Source: Nitrosomonas sp.
Lineage (GTDB): Bacteria; Pseudomonadota; Gammaproteobacteria; Burkholderiales; Nitrosomonadaceae
Length of the DNA: 6,826 nt
Reading direction: 5' to 3'
NCBI GenBank assembly: GCA_029881855.1
Contig: JAOULU010000091.1
Span: 1-6,826, forward strand
Shown here: piece by piece, positions 1 through 5,635 of the stretch
How the letters are laid out: the number at the start of each line of letters is the position of its first letter
Position numbering within the stretch: the first letter of the stretch is position 1
The notes under the pieces: model-generated
Seen by the model: only the letters and a program-made list of their open reading frames with translations
The model's database searches: none
What the model was told of the DNA's origin: nothing
Position numbers and translations under genes: made by a program

Positions 1-622
1 CGCTACCAGGAAAATCCTTGAGCAACTCTTCTAGCCATTCAATAGAGGAAAAATCCAAGTGATTAGTGGGTTCGTCCAGGAGCAAAACATCAGGAGATAT
101 AACCAGTGCGCGGGCCAGTGCAACCCTTTTTTTTAATCCACCTGAGAGATGTTCAATGCGTGTGTCAGCAGGTAGATTTAATTTATCAATAACCGTTTCT
201 ATTTTTGCCTGGATACTCCAGCCATCTTGTATTTCAAGCTCAGCTTGTAAATCTTGCAAGCGTGACAGAAGATTATCCGTGTCATCGGTACCTTCACTTA
301 GTGCGTGAGAGACGGCATGGTAATCTAGTAATATCTGACTGATGTTACCTAGCCCATTTGAGACTTCTTGATAAACGGTGTTGGTGGGATCCAGTATCGG
401 CTCTTGTGGTACATAGGCTAGTTTTAGGTTAGGTGCGCACCAAATCTTGCCGTCATCTAACTTGATTTCGCTAGAAAGTGCACGTAATAAACTGGATTTA
501 CCGCCACCATTGCGGCCAATCAAGCCAACCCGTTCTCCAGGATCAAGCTGTAAGTTTACGTGATCAAGTAGTGCGTGATGACCAAAAGCTAAGCAGGCTT
601 TTTCAAGTGTGATAAGTGGCAT
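1..622 (-). CDS. uup: ABC-F family ATPase Uup, N-terminal part (3' end outside window)
   Basis: Reading from an ATG at 622 down to base 2 gives 207 uninterrupted residues that run off the window edge, so about one third of a normal Uup (about 630 residues) is seen. The first ABC domain is complete in its key motifs: Walker A GRNGGGKS at residues 36-43, Q-loop Gln at about 73, signature LSGG at 159-162, and Walker B followed by the ABC-F hallmark DEPTNHLD at about 179-190. There are no membrane segments, as expected for soluble ABC-F proteins, which act on ribosomes or nucleic acid rather than in transport. Uup is linked in E. coli to precise transposon excision and to ribosome-associated functions. 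The third glycine of Walker A replaces the usual Ala of GRNGAGKS, a mild change. No strong Shine-Dalgarno is visible before the ATG. The hsp20 terminator lies upstream, so it probably has its own promoter in 623-706. Uup rather than another ABC-F protein is inferred from the MPLITLEKACLAFG start. Confidence 0.9.
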   Translation of the reverse strand, partial: MPLITLEKACLAFGHHALLDHVNLQLDPGERVGLIGRNGGGKSSLLRALSSEIKLDDGKIWCAPNLKLAYVPQEPILDPTNTVYQEVSNGLGNISQILLDYHAVSHALSEGTDDTDNLLSRLQDLQAELEIQDGWSIQAKIETVIDKLNLPADTRIEHLSGGLKKRVALARALVISPDVLLLDEPTNHLDFSSIEWLEELLKDFPGS

Positions 623-706
623 AGGTTTGCTTTGCTTTTATATGATCATTTGGGTTCAATAAAGGGCGCAATTCTGTCACGCTTTTCTATGCTTGGCAAA
701 GACATC

Positions 707-738
707 AAAAAATAATGGAGCCGTTAGGCCCCATTATT
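707..738 (-). terminator. Rho-independent terminator of hsp20
   Basis: Read on the minus strand, 738-711 forms an 8-bp stem (AATAATGG with CCATTATT), one mismatch, three further G-C pairs and a four-base loop. A run of six T (707-712) follows. It begins about 17 nt after the hsp20 stop codon, so it should end the hsp20 transcript and separate it from uup. Confidence 0.85.
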
Positions 739-754
739 TATCTTAGTGCTTGAT

Positions 755-1180
755 TTAATGCGCCGGTGTGACGCTAATTTTCTTAGGTTGCACTGCTTCG
801 CGTTTGGGGATCACAATTTCCAATACCCCGTGTTTGGAAACAGCGGAAATGGCATCTGGATTAGCTGTATCTGGTAAACTAAAGCGTCGGTAAAAAGAGC
901 CATAAGTGCGTTCAACACGCTTGTAGCCTTCTTTTTCAGTCTCTGCCTCGGTTTTCTTTTCGCCTTTGATTGTTAATACGCCATCTTCCATACTGACATC
1001 TATTTCTTCAGGTTTAACGCCTGGAATATCCGCGTGGATTAAGAATCGTTCTGGTTCTTCTTTAATGTCAACAGCAGGTGCCCATTCGGCGGTTGCTGTT
1101 GAGCCTTCGGCATTACCACGTTCCAATTCTCTTTGTAATTGATTTAACAGGCCCCAAGGTTCATATCTTGTAATTGCCAT
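755..1180 (-). CDS. Hsp20 family small heat-shock protein (alpha-crystallin domain)
   Basis: A 141-residue cytoplasmic holdase chaperone that binds unfolding proteins under heat stress and passes them to DnaK/ClpB. A short N-terminal arm (about 1-32, starting MAITRYEPWG) is followed by the alpha-crystallin domain (about 33-126). The domain ends in the family signature GVLEIVIPK at about 118-126. The C-terminal tail carries an I-S-V version of the I-x-I/V motif (residues 135-137) that docks between dimers during oligomer assembly. Length and layout are normal for the family. Start choice: an in-frame ATG two codons upstream (1186) overlaps the Shine-Dalgarno AAGGAG itself, whereas the ATG at 1180 sits six bases after it, so 1180 is preferred. 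The gene stands alone: a sigma32-like promoter lies upstream (1316-1345) and an intrinsic terminator downstream. The family call is firm; the exact paralogue name is not assigned. Confidence 0.95.
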   Translation of the reverse strand: MAITRYEPWGLLNQLQRELERGNAEGSTATAEWAPAVDIKEEPERFLIHADIPGVKPEEIDVSMEDGVLTIKGEKKTEAETEKEGYKRVERTYGSFYRRFSLPDTANPDAISAVSKHGVLEIVIPKREAVQPKKISVTPAH

Positions 1181-1186
1181 TATCAT

Positions 1187-1192
1187 CTCCTT
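1187..1192 (-). promoter_or_regulatory. Ribosome binding site of hsp20 (decides the start)
   Basis: The minus strand reads AAGGAG immediately followed by ATGATAATGGCA. The first ATG touches the site and the second is six bases away, which supports the shorter protein beginning MAITRY. The same bases are complementary to 1254-1261 in the leader. Confidence 0.8.
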
Positions 1193-1230
1193 TTAGATTT
1201 AGAAAACATTATTTAATAACTTACTTAATG

Positions 1231-1273
1231 AATGTCTCGTTTAATCTCATCTGAAGAAGATTGTTGAGACATT
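1231..1273 (-). promoter_or_regulatory. Hairpin in the hsp20 5' leader; candidate RNA thermometer
   Basis: In the hsp20 transcript, AATGTCTC (1273-1266) can pair with GAGACATT (1238-1231), 8 perfect base pairs. Above it, AATCT (1262-1258) can pair with AGATT (1247-1243), leaving a 10-base loop. The upper arm and loop contain AUCUUCUU (1261-1254), complementary over all eight bases, with one G-U pair, to AAGGAGAU covering the ribosome binding site (1192-1185). The leader could therefore switch between the local hairpin and a form that hides the ribosome binding site. Seen: the complementarities. Inferred: thermosensing. It does not match the ROSE consensus in any way I can recognise. Confidence 0.35.
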
Positions 1274-1282
1274 TTCCTTTGG

Positions 1283-1304
1283 GTACACTTGCAAAACAGT
1301 GTAC
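1283..1304. repeat. Perfect 7-bp inverted repeat just downstream of the hsp20 promoter
   Basis: GTACACT at 1283-1289 and AGTGTAC at 1298-1304 are perfect inverted copies around an 8-base spacer. Another GTAC follows at 1307-1310. The hsp20 transcription start is predicted near 1309, so the repeat would form a stem close to the 5' end of the mRNA, or act as an operator. Confidence 0.5.
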
Positions 1305-1315
1305 TTGTACTATCA

Positions 1316-1345
1316 ATATAAGGGTAATGGTTTCTTTTTCAACCC
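1316..1345 (-). promoter_or_regulatory. Sigma32-like heat-shock promoter of hsp20
   Basis: The minus strand reads GGGTTGAAA (1345-1337), then 12 bases, then CCCTTATAT (1324-1316). This resembles the sigma32 consensus CTTGAA, 13-17 bases, CCCCAT, with the correct spacing when counted from TTGAA. The same TTGAAA lies 16 bases before TATATT (1320-1315), so a sigma70-type reading overlaps it. The position upstream of an hsp20 gene supports the heat-shock reading. Transcription would start near 1309, giving a leader of about 125 nt. Confidence 0.65.
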
Positions 1346-1395
1346 ATTGCCATTGCTAATTTCGCTTATTATTTCCGCAACCAACAAAGCGATTG

Positions 1396-1401
1396 TATAA
1401 T
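1396..1401 (+). promoter_or_regulatory. Perfect -10 box TATAAT abutting the hydroxylase start (leaderless mRNA candidate)
   Basis: TATAAT at 1396-1401 is followed by six bases and then the ATG at 1408, which places the expected transcription start on or next to the A of the start codon. No Shine-Dalgarno is visible in the 30 bases before the ATG, which agrees with leaderless translation. The matching -35 region (about 1373-1378, TTCCGC) is poor. Confidence 0.5.
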
Positions 1402-1407
1402 CAGTCT

Positions 1408-2580
1408 ATGAAATTCGATATTGTAGTAATTGGAGGTGGGTTGGTTGGTGCGAGCCTGGTGGCTGCGTTGCAAGACAGCGGCTTGAGAATTGCACTGATT
1501 GAAACGCGCGAGCCACCGCCGTTGTCTAAAGGTGACAGCAGTTGGGACAGCCGGGTTTATGCGATTAGCCCTGGTAGCGCAAGCTTCTTGCAAAGCTGTG
1601 GTGTGTGGCAGCGGATAGATTCTTCGCGTGTGACACCCGTATATGACATGGCGGTTTTCGGGGACGATAACAGTGCCAAAATCAATTTTAGCTCTTATGA
1701 AATGGGCGTGTCAGAATTGGCCTTTATTGCTGAGAATCGTCAATTGCAAACGGCTGTTTGGGATGTGCTCAATCGTCCAAATGAACATATAGAAATTATT
1801 TGTCCGGCAAGATGTACGTCAATTGTTTGGCATGATTCGCATGTCGAAGTGCAGCTTGAAGATGGTCGCTTGATCGAAACAGCTTTAGTGGCTGGTGCAG
1901 ATGGTGTGAACTCATGGGTGCGCAAACAAGCAGGTATTGACATCTCAAGGCACGCTTATCACCAAATTGGCTTGGTGGCTAATTTCAGCGCAGAGCATTC
2001 TCATCGTAATATTGCGCATCAGTGGTTTAGACGTGATGGTGTACTGGCACTTTTACCTTTGCCGGATAATCTTGTGTCTATGGTTTGGTCGACGACGGAT
2101 GAGCATGCCAATTTGTTGAAGGAGTTGCCCGAAGATGAATTGTGCCAGCGGGTAGCCGAAGCGTCTTCTAATACTTTGGGAAATTTACAGGTAGTTACGC
2201 CGCCAGTAGGCTTCCCGTTGAATTTTGTGCATGTAAAAAATCTGGTTAAACCTCGCTTGGTATTAATTGGTGATGCAGCGCATGGTATTCACCCGCTAGC
2301 GGGCCAAGGTGTTAATCTGGGTTTGCGTGACACCCGAGAACTTGCTGCACAACTTAATGCACGCGGTCTTCAGACTGATTGTGGTGATTTTATGTTGCTG
2401 CGGCGTTATGAATGTGCACGTAAAGAAGATATTCTTGCGCTGGAAGCGGTAACTGATGGCCTGCAAAAGTTATTTACTAATTCAAATCCGAGCGTCGCCC
2501 GTTTACGTAATTTAGGGCTTGAGATAACCAATCATTTGCCATTGATTAAGAATCGCTTGATGCAACATGCATTAAATTAA
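1408..2580 (+). CDS. UbiH/UbiF/VisC/COQ6-family FAD-dependent ubiquinone biosynthesis hydroxylase
   Basis: A 390-residue class A flavoprotein monooxygenase, of the type that hydroxylates the aromatic ring during ubiquinone synthesis at the inner face of the membrane. Three FAD signatures are present: the dinucleotide fold GGGLVG at residues 9-14 right after the start; the DG motif GADGVNSWVR at about 163-172, which contacts both FAD and NAD(P)H; and GDAAHGIHPLAGQGVNLG at about 288-305, which binds the ribityl/pyrophosphate part of FAD. Length is normal for the family. A TTG at 1393 would add five residues, but the ATG at 1408 leads directly into the first beta strand and is preferred. The stop lies 23 nt before dsbC, so the two are probably co-transcribed. 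Which ring position it hydroxylates (UbiH, UbiF, UbiI or a broader-range relative such as UbiM or UbiL) cannot be told from this sequence alone. Confidence 0.9.
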   Translation: MKFDIVVIGGGLVGASLVAALQDSGLRIALIETREPPPLSKGDSSWDSRVYAISPGSASFLQSCGVWQRIDSSRVTPVYDMAVFGDDNSAKINFSSYEMGVSELAFIAENRQLQTAVWDVLNRPNEHIEIICPARCTSIVWHDSHVEVQLEDGRLIETALVAGADGVNSWVRKQAGIDISRHAYHQIGLVANFSAEHSHRNIAHQWFRRDGVLALLPLPDNLVSMVWSTTDEHANLLKELPEDELCQRVAEASSNTLGNLQVVTPPVGFPLNFVHVKNLVKPRLVLIGDAAHGIHPLAGQGVNLGLRDTRELAAQLNARGLQTDCGDFMLLRRYECARKEDILALEAVTDGLQKLFTNSNPSVARLRNLGLEITNHLPLIKNRLMQHALN

Positions 2581-2603
2581 TTTTTTAAACTGGAGTTATA
2601 TTT

Positions 2604-3329
2604 ATGGTCGTACAGCTGAAATTATTTATTTTAATCTTGGCATTATGTTTGTTCTCTAGTATGACTTGGGCGAATGAGGATGCAATCAAAGAAGCTATTC
2701 AACCCCATTTTCAAGGCGCTGAAATAGAAAGCTTGAAAAAAACACCTTATATGGGGCTTTATGAAGTAGTTGTAAGCGGTGAGATTTTTTATACTGATGA
2801 AAAAGTTGATTATTTCTTTTTTGGTCATGTTATTGATACCAAAACACGTACCAGTTTAACCAATAAGCGTTTAGAGGAAATCAAAACCGCGCGTCGTATT
2901 CCATTAGATAGCTTACCACTTGAACATGCTATCAAAGTCGTGAGAGGCAATGGTGAGCGGCATGTCGCTGTTTTTACGGATCCGAACTGTCCTTACTGTA
3001 AGCAACTTGAAAAAGAGCTGCTCGACATTACCGATGTCACAATCTACACTTTGCTCTACCCGGTATTAAATGGTTCTGCTGAGTTATCTGCCAAAATTTG
3101 GTGTTCGGATAATCAAATTAAAGCGTGGGACGATTTTATGCTCAGAGGTGTCGCACCGAAGGCCAAGGATTGCGAAACGCCACTGACAGCACTACTTCAA
3201 TCTGGTCAAAAAAATAAAGTAACCGGCACACCCACCCTAATTTTCGCAGATGGCTCGATTGTGGGTGGCATGATTCCGGCTGCAACGATTGAGCAGAAAT
3301 TGGGGCAAGCGGGTGAGGTTGGGAAATAG
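2604..3329 (+). CDS. dsbC: Periplasmic thiol:disulfide isomerase DsbC
   Basis: A 241-residue secreted protein that reshuffles wrong disulfide bonds in periplasmic proteins as a homodimer. The signal peptide covers about residues 1-23 (hydrophobic core LFILILALCLF, cleavage likely after TWA). The N-terminal dimerisation domain (about 25-85) precedes a linker helix and the thioredoxin-fold catalytic domain (about 105-238). The active site is C129-P-Y-C132 within FTDPNCPYCK, where E. coli has CGYC. The cis-proline is P210 in the TGTPTLIF segment. Two more cysteines, C167 and C190, match the spacing of the structural disulfide of E. coli DsbC. A good ribosome binding site, TGGAG (2591-2595), lies 8 bases before the ATG. 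It follows the hydroxylase by 23 nt and converges on mltA, with no clear terminator in the 52-nt gap (3330-3381). It should be kept reduced by DsbD, which is not in this window. Confidence 0.93.
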   Translation: MVVQLKLFILILALCLFSSMTWANEDAIKEAIQPHFQGAEIESLKKTPYMGLYEVVVSGEIFYTDEKVDYFFFGHVIDTKTRTSLTNKRLEEIKTARRIPLDSLPLEHAIKVVRGNGERHVAVFTDPNCPYCKQLEKELLDITDVTIYTLLYPVLNGSAELSAKIWCSDNQIKAWDDFMLRGVAPKAKDCETPLTALLQSGQKNKVTGTPTLIFADGSIVGGMIPAATIEQKLGQAGEVGK

Positions 3330-3381
3330 TACGACGAGGTAAGTTTTTAAGTCAGTCGGGGTTCATTTTATGCAATAGAAA

Positions 3382-4581
3382 TTAGTGTCTGGCAAGTTGT
3401 GATGATGTATAACTCTGTGGCATCAATACCCACATCTTAACTTTCTGCTTCATTTTGCCAGCCTGTTCACCTGCTTCCTCACCAAATCCCCAAAAGAAAT
3501 CAGCACGGATGCCGCCTTTGATGGCGCCACCAACGTCTTGTGCCACCATAAGACGGTTCAATGGTTTATCTGTGTTGGGCCAGGTGGTAGCGAGAAAGAC
3601 GGGTGCGCCTTGTGGGATGGAGCGTGGGTCGATGGCGATGCTTCTGCCAGCGGTTAGTGGAACGCCCAGCGCACCGATTGGGCCGGATAGGTCGGCGGGT
3701 AGTTCACGGAAGAAGACGTAACGGGCATTTTGTTGTAACAGGTTATTGAGCTTATCTGGATTTTGTTGTCCCCACTGTTTGATACCTTGCATGGAAGCTT
3801 TTTCCAGTGGTAATTCATCTTGTTCAACTAATATCCGACCAATGGAGTTATAGGGGTAACCATTTTGATCGGCATAACCAACTTTTAGGATTTCGCCGTC
3901 ACCCAGTTTGATACGGCCTGAGCCTTGGATTTGTAGGAAGAATAATTCCACTTCGTTATCCACCCAGACTAATTCATGTCCTGATAATTTTTCCGGGTTG
4001 TTCATGATGTCACCCCGGCTGTAATAAGGCACGACTTTGCGCCCATCTAAGCGGCCACGTAGTCGCAGGTCTTTTAACTCTGGGTAGATGTCGCTCAAAT
4101 CAATAACCAATAATTCATCCGGGGCTGAATAAAGGGGGAAGCGAAAGCGCTCGGATGGGGTGCGGCTGCCTTGTAGCAACGGTTCGTAATAACCCGTGAT
4201 CAGCCCTTCGTCACTACCTTTGTTATCAATGATTTGGTGGGGAACAAAATAGGCTTCAAAAAAATTTCTCAGCGTACTGTTATTCACTTGTTTTATTGAG
4301 GCGGCCAACGAGCAGGTTTCTTGCCACAACGGTTGTTTGGCTAAAACAGTGCAACTTTGTAAAAAAGTTTCCCATGCGGGGAGCAGATCATCATCTAGCC
4401 AGCCGGTAAGTGCCGACCATTTAGCCGGCACATGTGTTGATATTGTGGATGGTTTTTCATCCGGTTGAGTTATGGATTCAGTGGGTTTTTCTGGTGAGGT
4501 GGTTGGTGGTGGCGTCTCAGTTGAGCAAGCCGCGAGCGATAACAATAGCGCAAAGATTGGAAAACTTAATTGGTTTTTCAT
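3382..4581 (-). CDS. mltA: Membrane-bound lytic murein transglycosylase A (lipoprotein)
   Basis: A 399-residue outer-membrane lipoprotein that cleaves the beta-1,4 bond between N-acetylmuramic acid and N-acetylglucosamine in peptidoglycan, leaving 1,6-anhydromuramic ends. The lipoprotein signal MKNQLSFPIFALLLSLAAC has lipobox L-A-A-C with C19. Ser at +2 predicts outer-membrane sorting. A Pro/Thr/Ser/Glu-rich linker (about 22-50) follows. The MltA domain contains GLITGYYEPLLQGSR in the middle of the protein, and the C-terminal 3D domain carries DVGGAIKGGIRADFFWGFG from D349, including the conserved aspartates expected at the active site (D349, D361). It is somewhat longer than E. coli MltA (365), mostly because of the linker. 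The ATG at 4581 is chosen; an adjacent TTG at 4584 adds one Met only. No strong Shine-Dalgarno is visible. It is convergent with dsbC and divergent from the small membrane protein gene at 4643. Confidence 0.93.
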   Translation of the reverse strand: MKNQLSFPIFALLLSLAACSTETPPPTTSPEKPTESITQPDEKPSTISTHVPAKWSALTGWLDDDLLPAWETFLQSCTVLAKQPLWQETCSLAASIKQVNNSTLRNFFEAYFVPHQIIDNKGSDEGLITGYYEPLLQGSRTPSERFRFPLYSAPDELLVIDLSDIYPELKDLRLRGRLDGRKVVPYYSRGDIMNNPEKLSGHELVWVDNEVELFFLQIQGSGRIKLGDGEILKVGYADQNGYPYNSIGRILVEQDELPLEKASMQGIKQWGQQNPDKLNNLLQQNARYVFFRELPADLSGPIGALGVPLTAGRSIAIDPRSIPQGAPVFLATTWPNTDKPLNRLMVAQDVGGAIKGGIRADFFWGFGEEAGEQAGKMKQKVKMWVLMPQSYTSSQLARH

Positions 4582-4642
4582 CAAATATTGGTTAGAGTTA
4601 TATTTATCTATGAATTTATTAACTATACAGTAAGCTTAAAAT

Positions 4643-4750
4643 ATGTGGGTAATCGCGATTGAAGCAATCTTAGCGCTTGGTTTATTTATTTTTATCATAT
4701 GGTGGACCATGTTTTCGGGTAAAAAGAAAGAAGATGAAAATAAGGATTAG
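4643..4750 (+). CDS. Small single-pass membrane protein, 35 residues, function unknown
   Basis: Starting at ATG 4643 and ending at TAG 4748, the product begins MWVIAIEAILALGLFIFI, continues IWWTMFSG and ends in a charged tail, KKKEDENKD. Residues about 2-21 form one continuous hydrophobic stretch long enough to span the membrane. A Trp pair (W20, W21) sits at the expected interface, and lysines just after it predict a short cytoplasmic tail with the N-terminus in the periplasm. This clean membrane-protein grammar filling an intergenic gap argues for a real gene. The ribosome binding site is weak (TAAG, 8 bases before the ATG), and TATACA (4624-4629) may be its -10 box. It is divergent from mltA and convergent with nif3, so it does not read on into either. 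I do not recognise a named family. Such proteins often assist a larger membrane complex, but nothing here identifies the partner. Confidence 0.6.
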   Translation: MWVIAIEAILALGLFIFIIWWTMFSGKKKEDENKD

Positions 4751-4758
4751 TGTTTACT

Positions 4759-4781
4759 AAAACGCTTGCAAAGGTTTTTTT
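4759..4781 (+). terminator. Short bulged hairpin with T-run between the small membrane protein gene and nif3
   Basis: AAAAC (4759-4763) pairs with GTTTT (4774-4778) and CTT (4765-4767) with AAG (4771-4773). The stem has one bulged G and a three-base loop, and T continues to 4781. It sits 8 nt after the stop of the small gene and overlaps the end of nif3 by two bases, so it may serve both convergent genes. The stem is AT-rich and weak. Confidence 0.4.
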
Positions 4782-5526
4782 ACACTGGGTTATCAATATC
4801 AATGAATTGGTGTTTGACGCCAAATTTTTGGGCGATATGTTCACCCAATGCCTGGACACCATAACGTTCCGTTGCATGGTGTCCCGCTGAAAGAAAAGCC
4901 ACTCCAGATTCACGTGCGGTATGCACGGTTTGTTCAGAGATTTCGCCTGTAATGAAGGCATCAATGCCCATTTGGGCAGCTTCATCAAAGTAGCTTTGTG
5001 CGGCACCCGTGCACCATGCAATTTTCTGAATGGGTTTGTTGGGGTCGCCAATCATCATGGGTTCGCGTGATAGTTTAAGCGCTATTTTTTCTGCTAAAGT
5101 GCCGAGTGTGATGGCTTGTGACGGTTTTCCGAGCACCGCGATGTCTTGCTCACCAAAACGACCGGTTTCAATTAGATCTAACTTTTGGGCCAATAGTGCA
5201 TTGTTACCCAATTCAGGGTGGCTATCCAAGGGTAAATGATAAGCAAATAAATTGATGTTATTTGTCATTAATAGGGCAATTCGGCGTTTTTTTATGCCGG
5301 TTAAACACGCATTCTCACCACGCCAAAAATAACCATGGTGGACGAGAATGGTATCTGCTTTAGCTGCTATTGCGGCTTCTAAGAGATCCATTGAGGCCGT
5401 TACGCCACTGATGATACTGTGAATATTGTCGCACCCTTCCACTTGTAGCCCATTTGGGCAATAATCACGGAAGCGGGGAGTGTCTAATAACTGGCTTAAG
5501 TGGTTTTCAAGCTCATCTCTATGCAT
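4780..5526 (-). CDS. NIF3/YbgI (DUF34) family dinuclear metal-centre protein
   Basis: A 248-residue protein of the NIF3 family, which forms hexameric rings with two metal ions per subunit; its true cellular reaction is not settled (it is sometimes labelled GTP cyclohydrolase I type 2-like). The metal ligands of E. coli YbgI have obvious equivalents: H63 and H64 in LVHHGYFWRGE, D101 in YHLPLDSHPELGNN, and H216 and E220 in GHHATERYG. The N-terminal CPNGLQVEG motif and the near C-terminal GEISEQTVHTARESG segment are also typical. There is no signal peptide, so it is cytoplasmic. Length matches the short bacterial form without the inserted middle domain. A good ribosome binding site, AAAGGG (5540-5535), lies 8 bases before the ATG. 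It is divergent from the HtrA-type protease gene; I recall the same pairing next to algW in Pseudomonas, but no functional link is established. Confidence 0.92.
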   Translation of the reverse strand: MHRDELENHLSQLLDTPRFRDYCPNGLQVEGCDNIHSIISGVTASMDLLEAAIAAKADTILVHHGYFWRGENACLTGIKKRRIALLMTNNINLFAYHLPLDSHPELGNNALLAQKLDLIETGRFGEQDIAVLGKPSQAITLGTLAEKIALKLSREPMMIGDPNKPIQKIAWCTGAAQSYFDEAAQMGIDAFITGEISEQTVHTARESGVAFLSAGHHATERYGVQALGEHIAQKFGVKHQFIDIDNPV

Positions 5527-5553
5527 TGGTTTATCCCTTTATTCCATATGATT

Positions 5554-5594
5554 TGTAATACTATCTGGTGAAATAGTGATTATTACATTGTAAT
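5554..5594. repeat. TGTAAT/ATTACA boxes upstream of the anchored protease gene
   Basis: TGTAAT occurs at 5554-5559, its inverse ATTACA at 5582-5587 and TGTAAT again at 5589-5594. The last two form a perfect 6-1-6 palindrome, ATTACATTGTAAT. Between the first two boxes, ACTAT (5560-5564) and ATAGT (5573-5577) are also inverted copies, so 5554-5587 could form a cruciform or RNA hairpin. The cluster lies just before a possible -10 box, TATAAC (5599-5604), of the protease gene, where an operator would be expected. Confidence 0.5.
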
Positions 5595-5598
5595 TTCA

Positions 5599-5604
5599 TA
5601 TAAC
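5599..5604 (+). promoter_or_regulatory. Possible -10 box of the anchored protease gene
   Basis: TATAAC lies 31 nt upstream of the protease ATG and would give a start near 5611, leaving a 25-nt leader that holds the ribosome binding site GGAG (5621-5624). The -35 region 17 bases upstream (GTGATT) is poor, so activation by a factor bound to the TGTAAT boxes is conceivable. No sigmaE-type motif is evident. Confidence 0.35.
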
Positions 5605-5635
5605 ACAGCATGATATTTTTGGAGTAGCACGTTTA

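Noticed and set aside
66..308. Open frame of 80 codons on the plus strand
   Set aside because: It lies antisense to the well-supported Uup coding region with all its ATPase motifs; no family resemblance of its own.
630..700. Possible promoter of uup (TATAAA near 637-642 on the minus strand)
   Set aside because: TTGAAC upstream is only 11 bases away, too close for a -35 partner, and no better hexamer stands out.
1369..1593. Open frame on the minus strand overlapping the start of the hydroxylase
   Set aside because: Antisense to the FAD-binding fold of the hydroxylase and has no ribosome binding site or recognisable domain.
3330..3381. Possible shared terminator between convergent dsbC and mltA
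   Set aside because: I looked for an inverted repeat with a T-run on either strand and found none convincing.
3455..3721. Plus-strand frame opposite the end of mltA
   Set aside because: Shadow of the conserved 3D domain of MltA on the other strand; its Pro/Ser/Ala-rich translation has no protein-like pattern.
4695..5051. Minus-strand frame of 118 codons overlapping nif3
   Set aside because: Same strand, different frame from NIF3, whose metal-binding motifs are intact in the other frame; no signs of coding.
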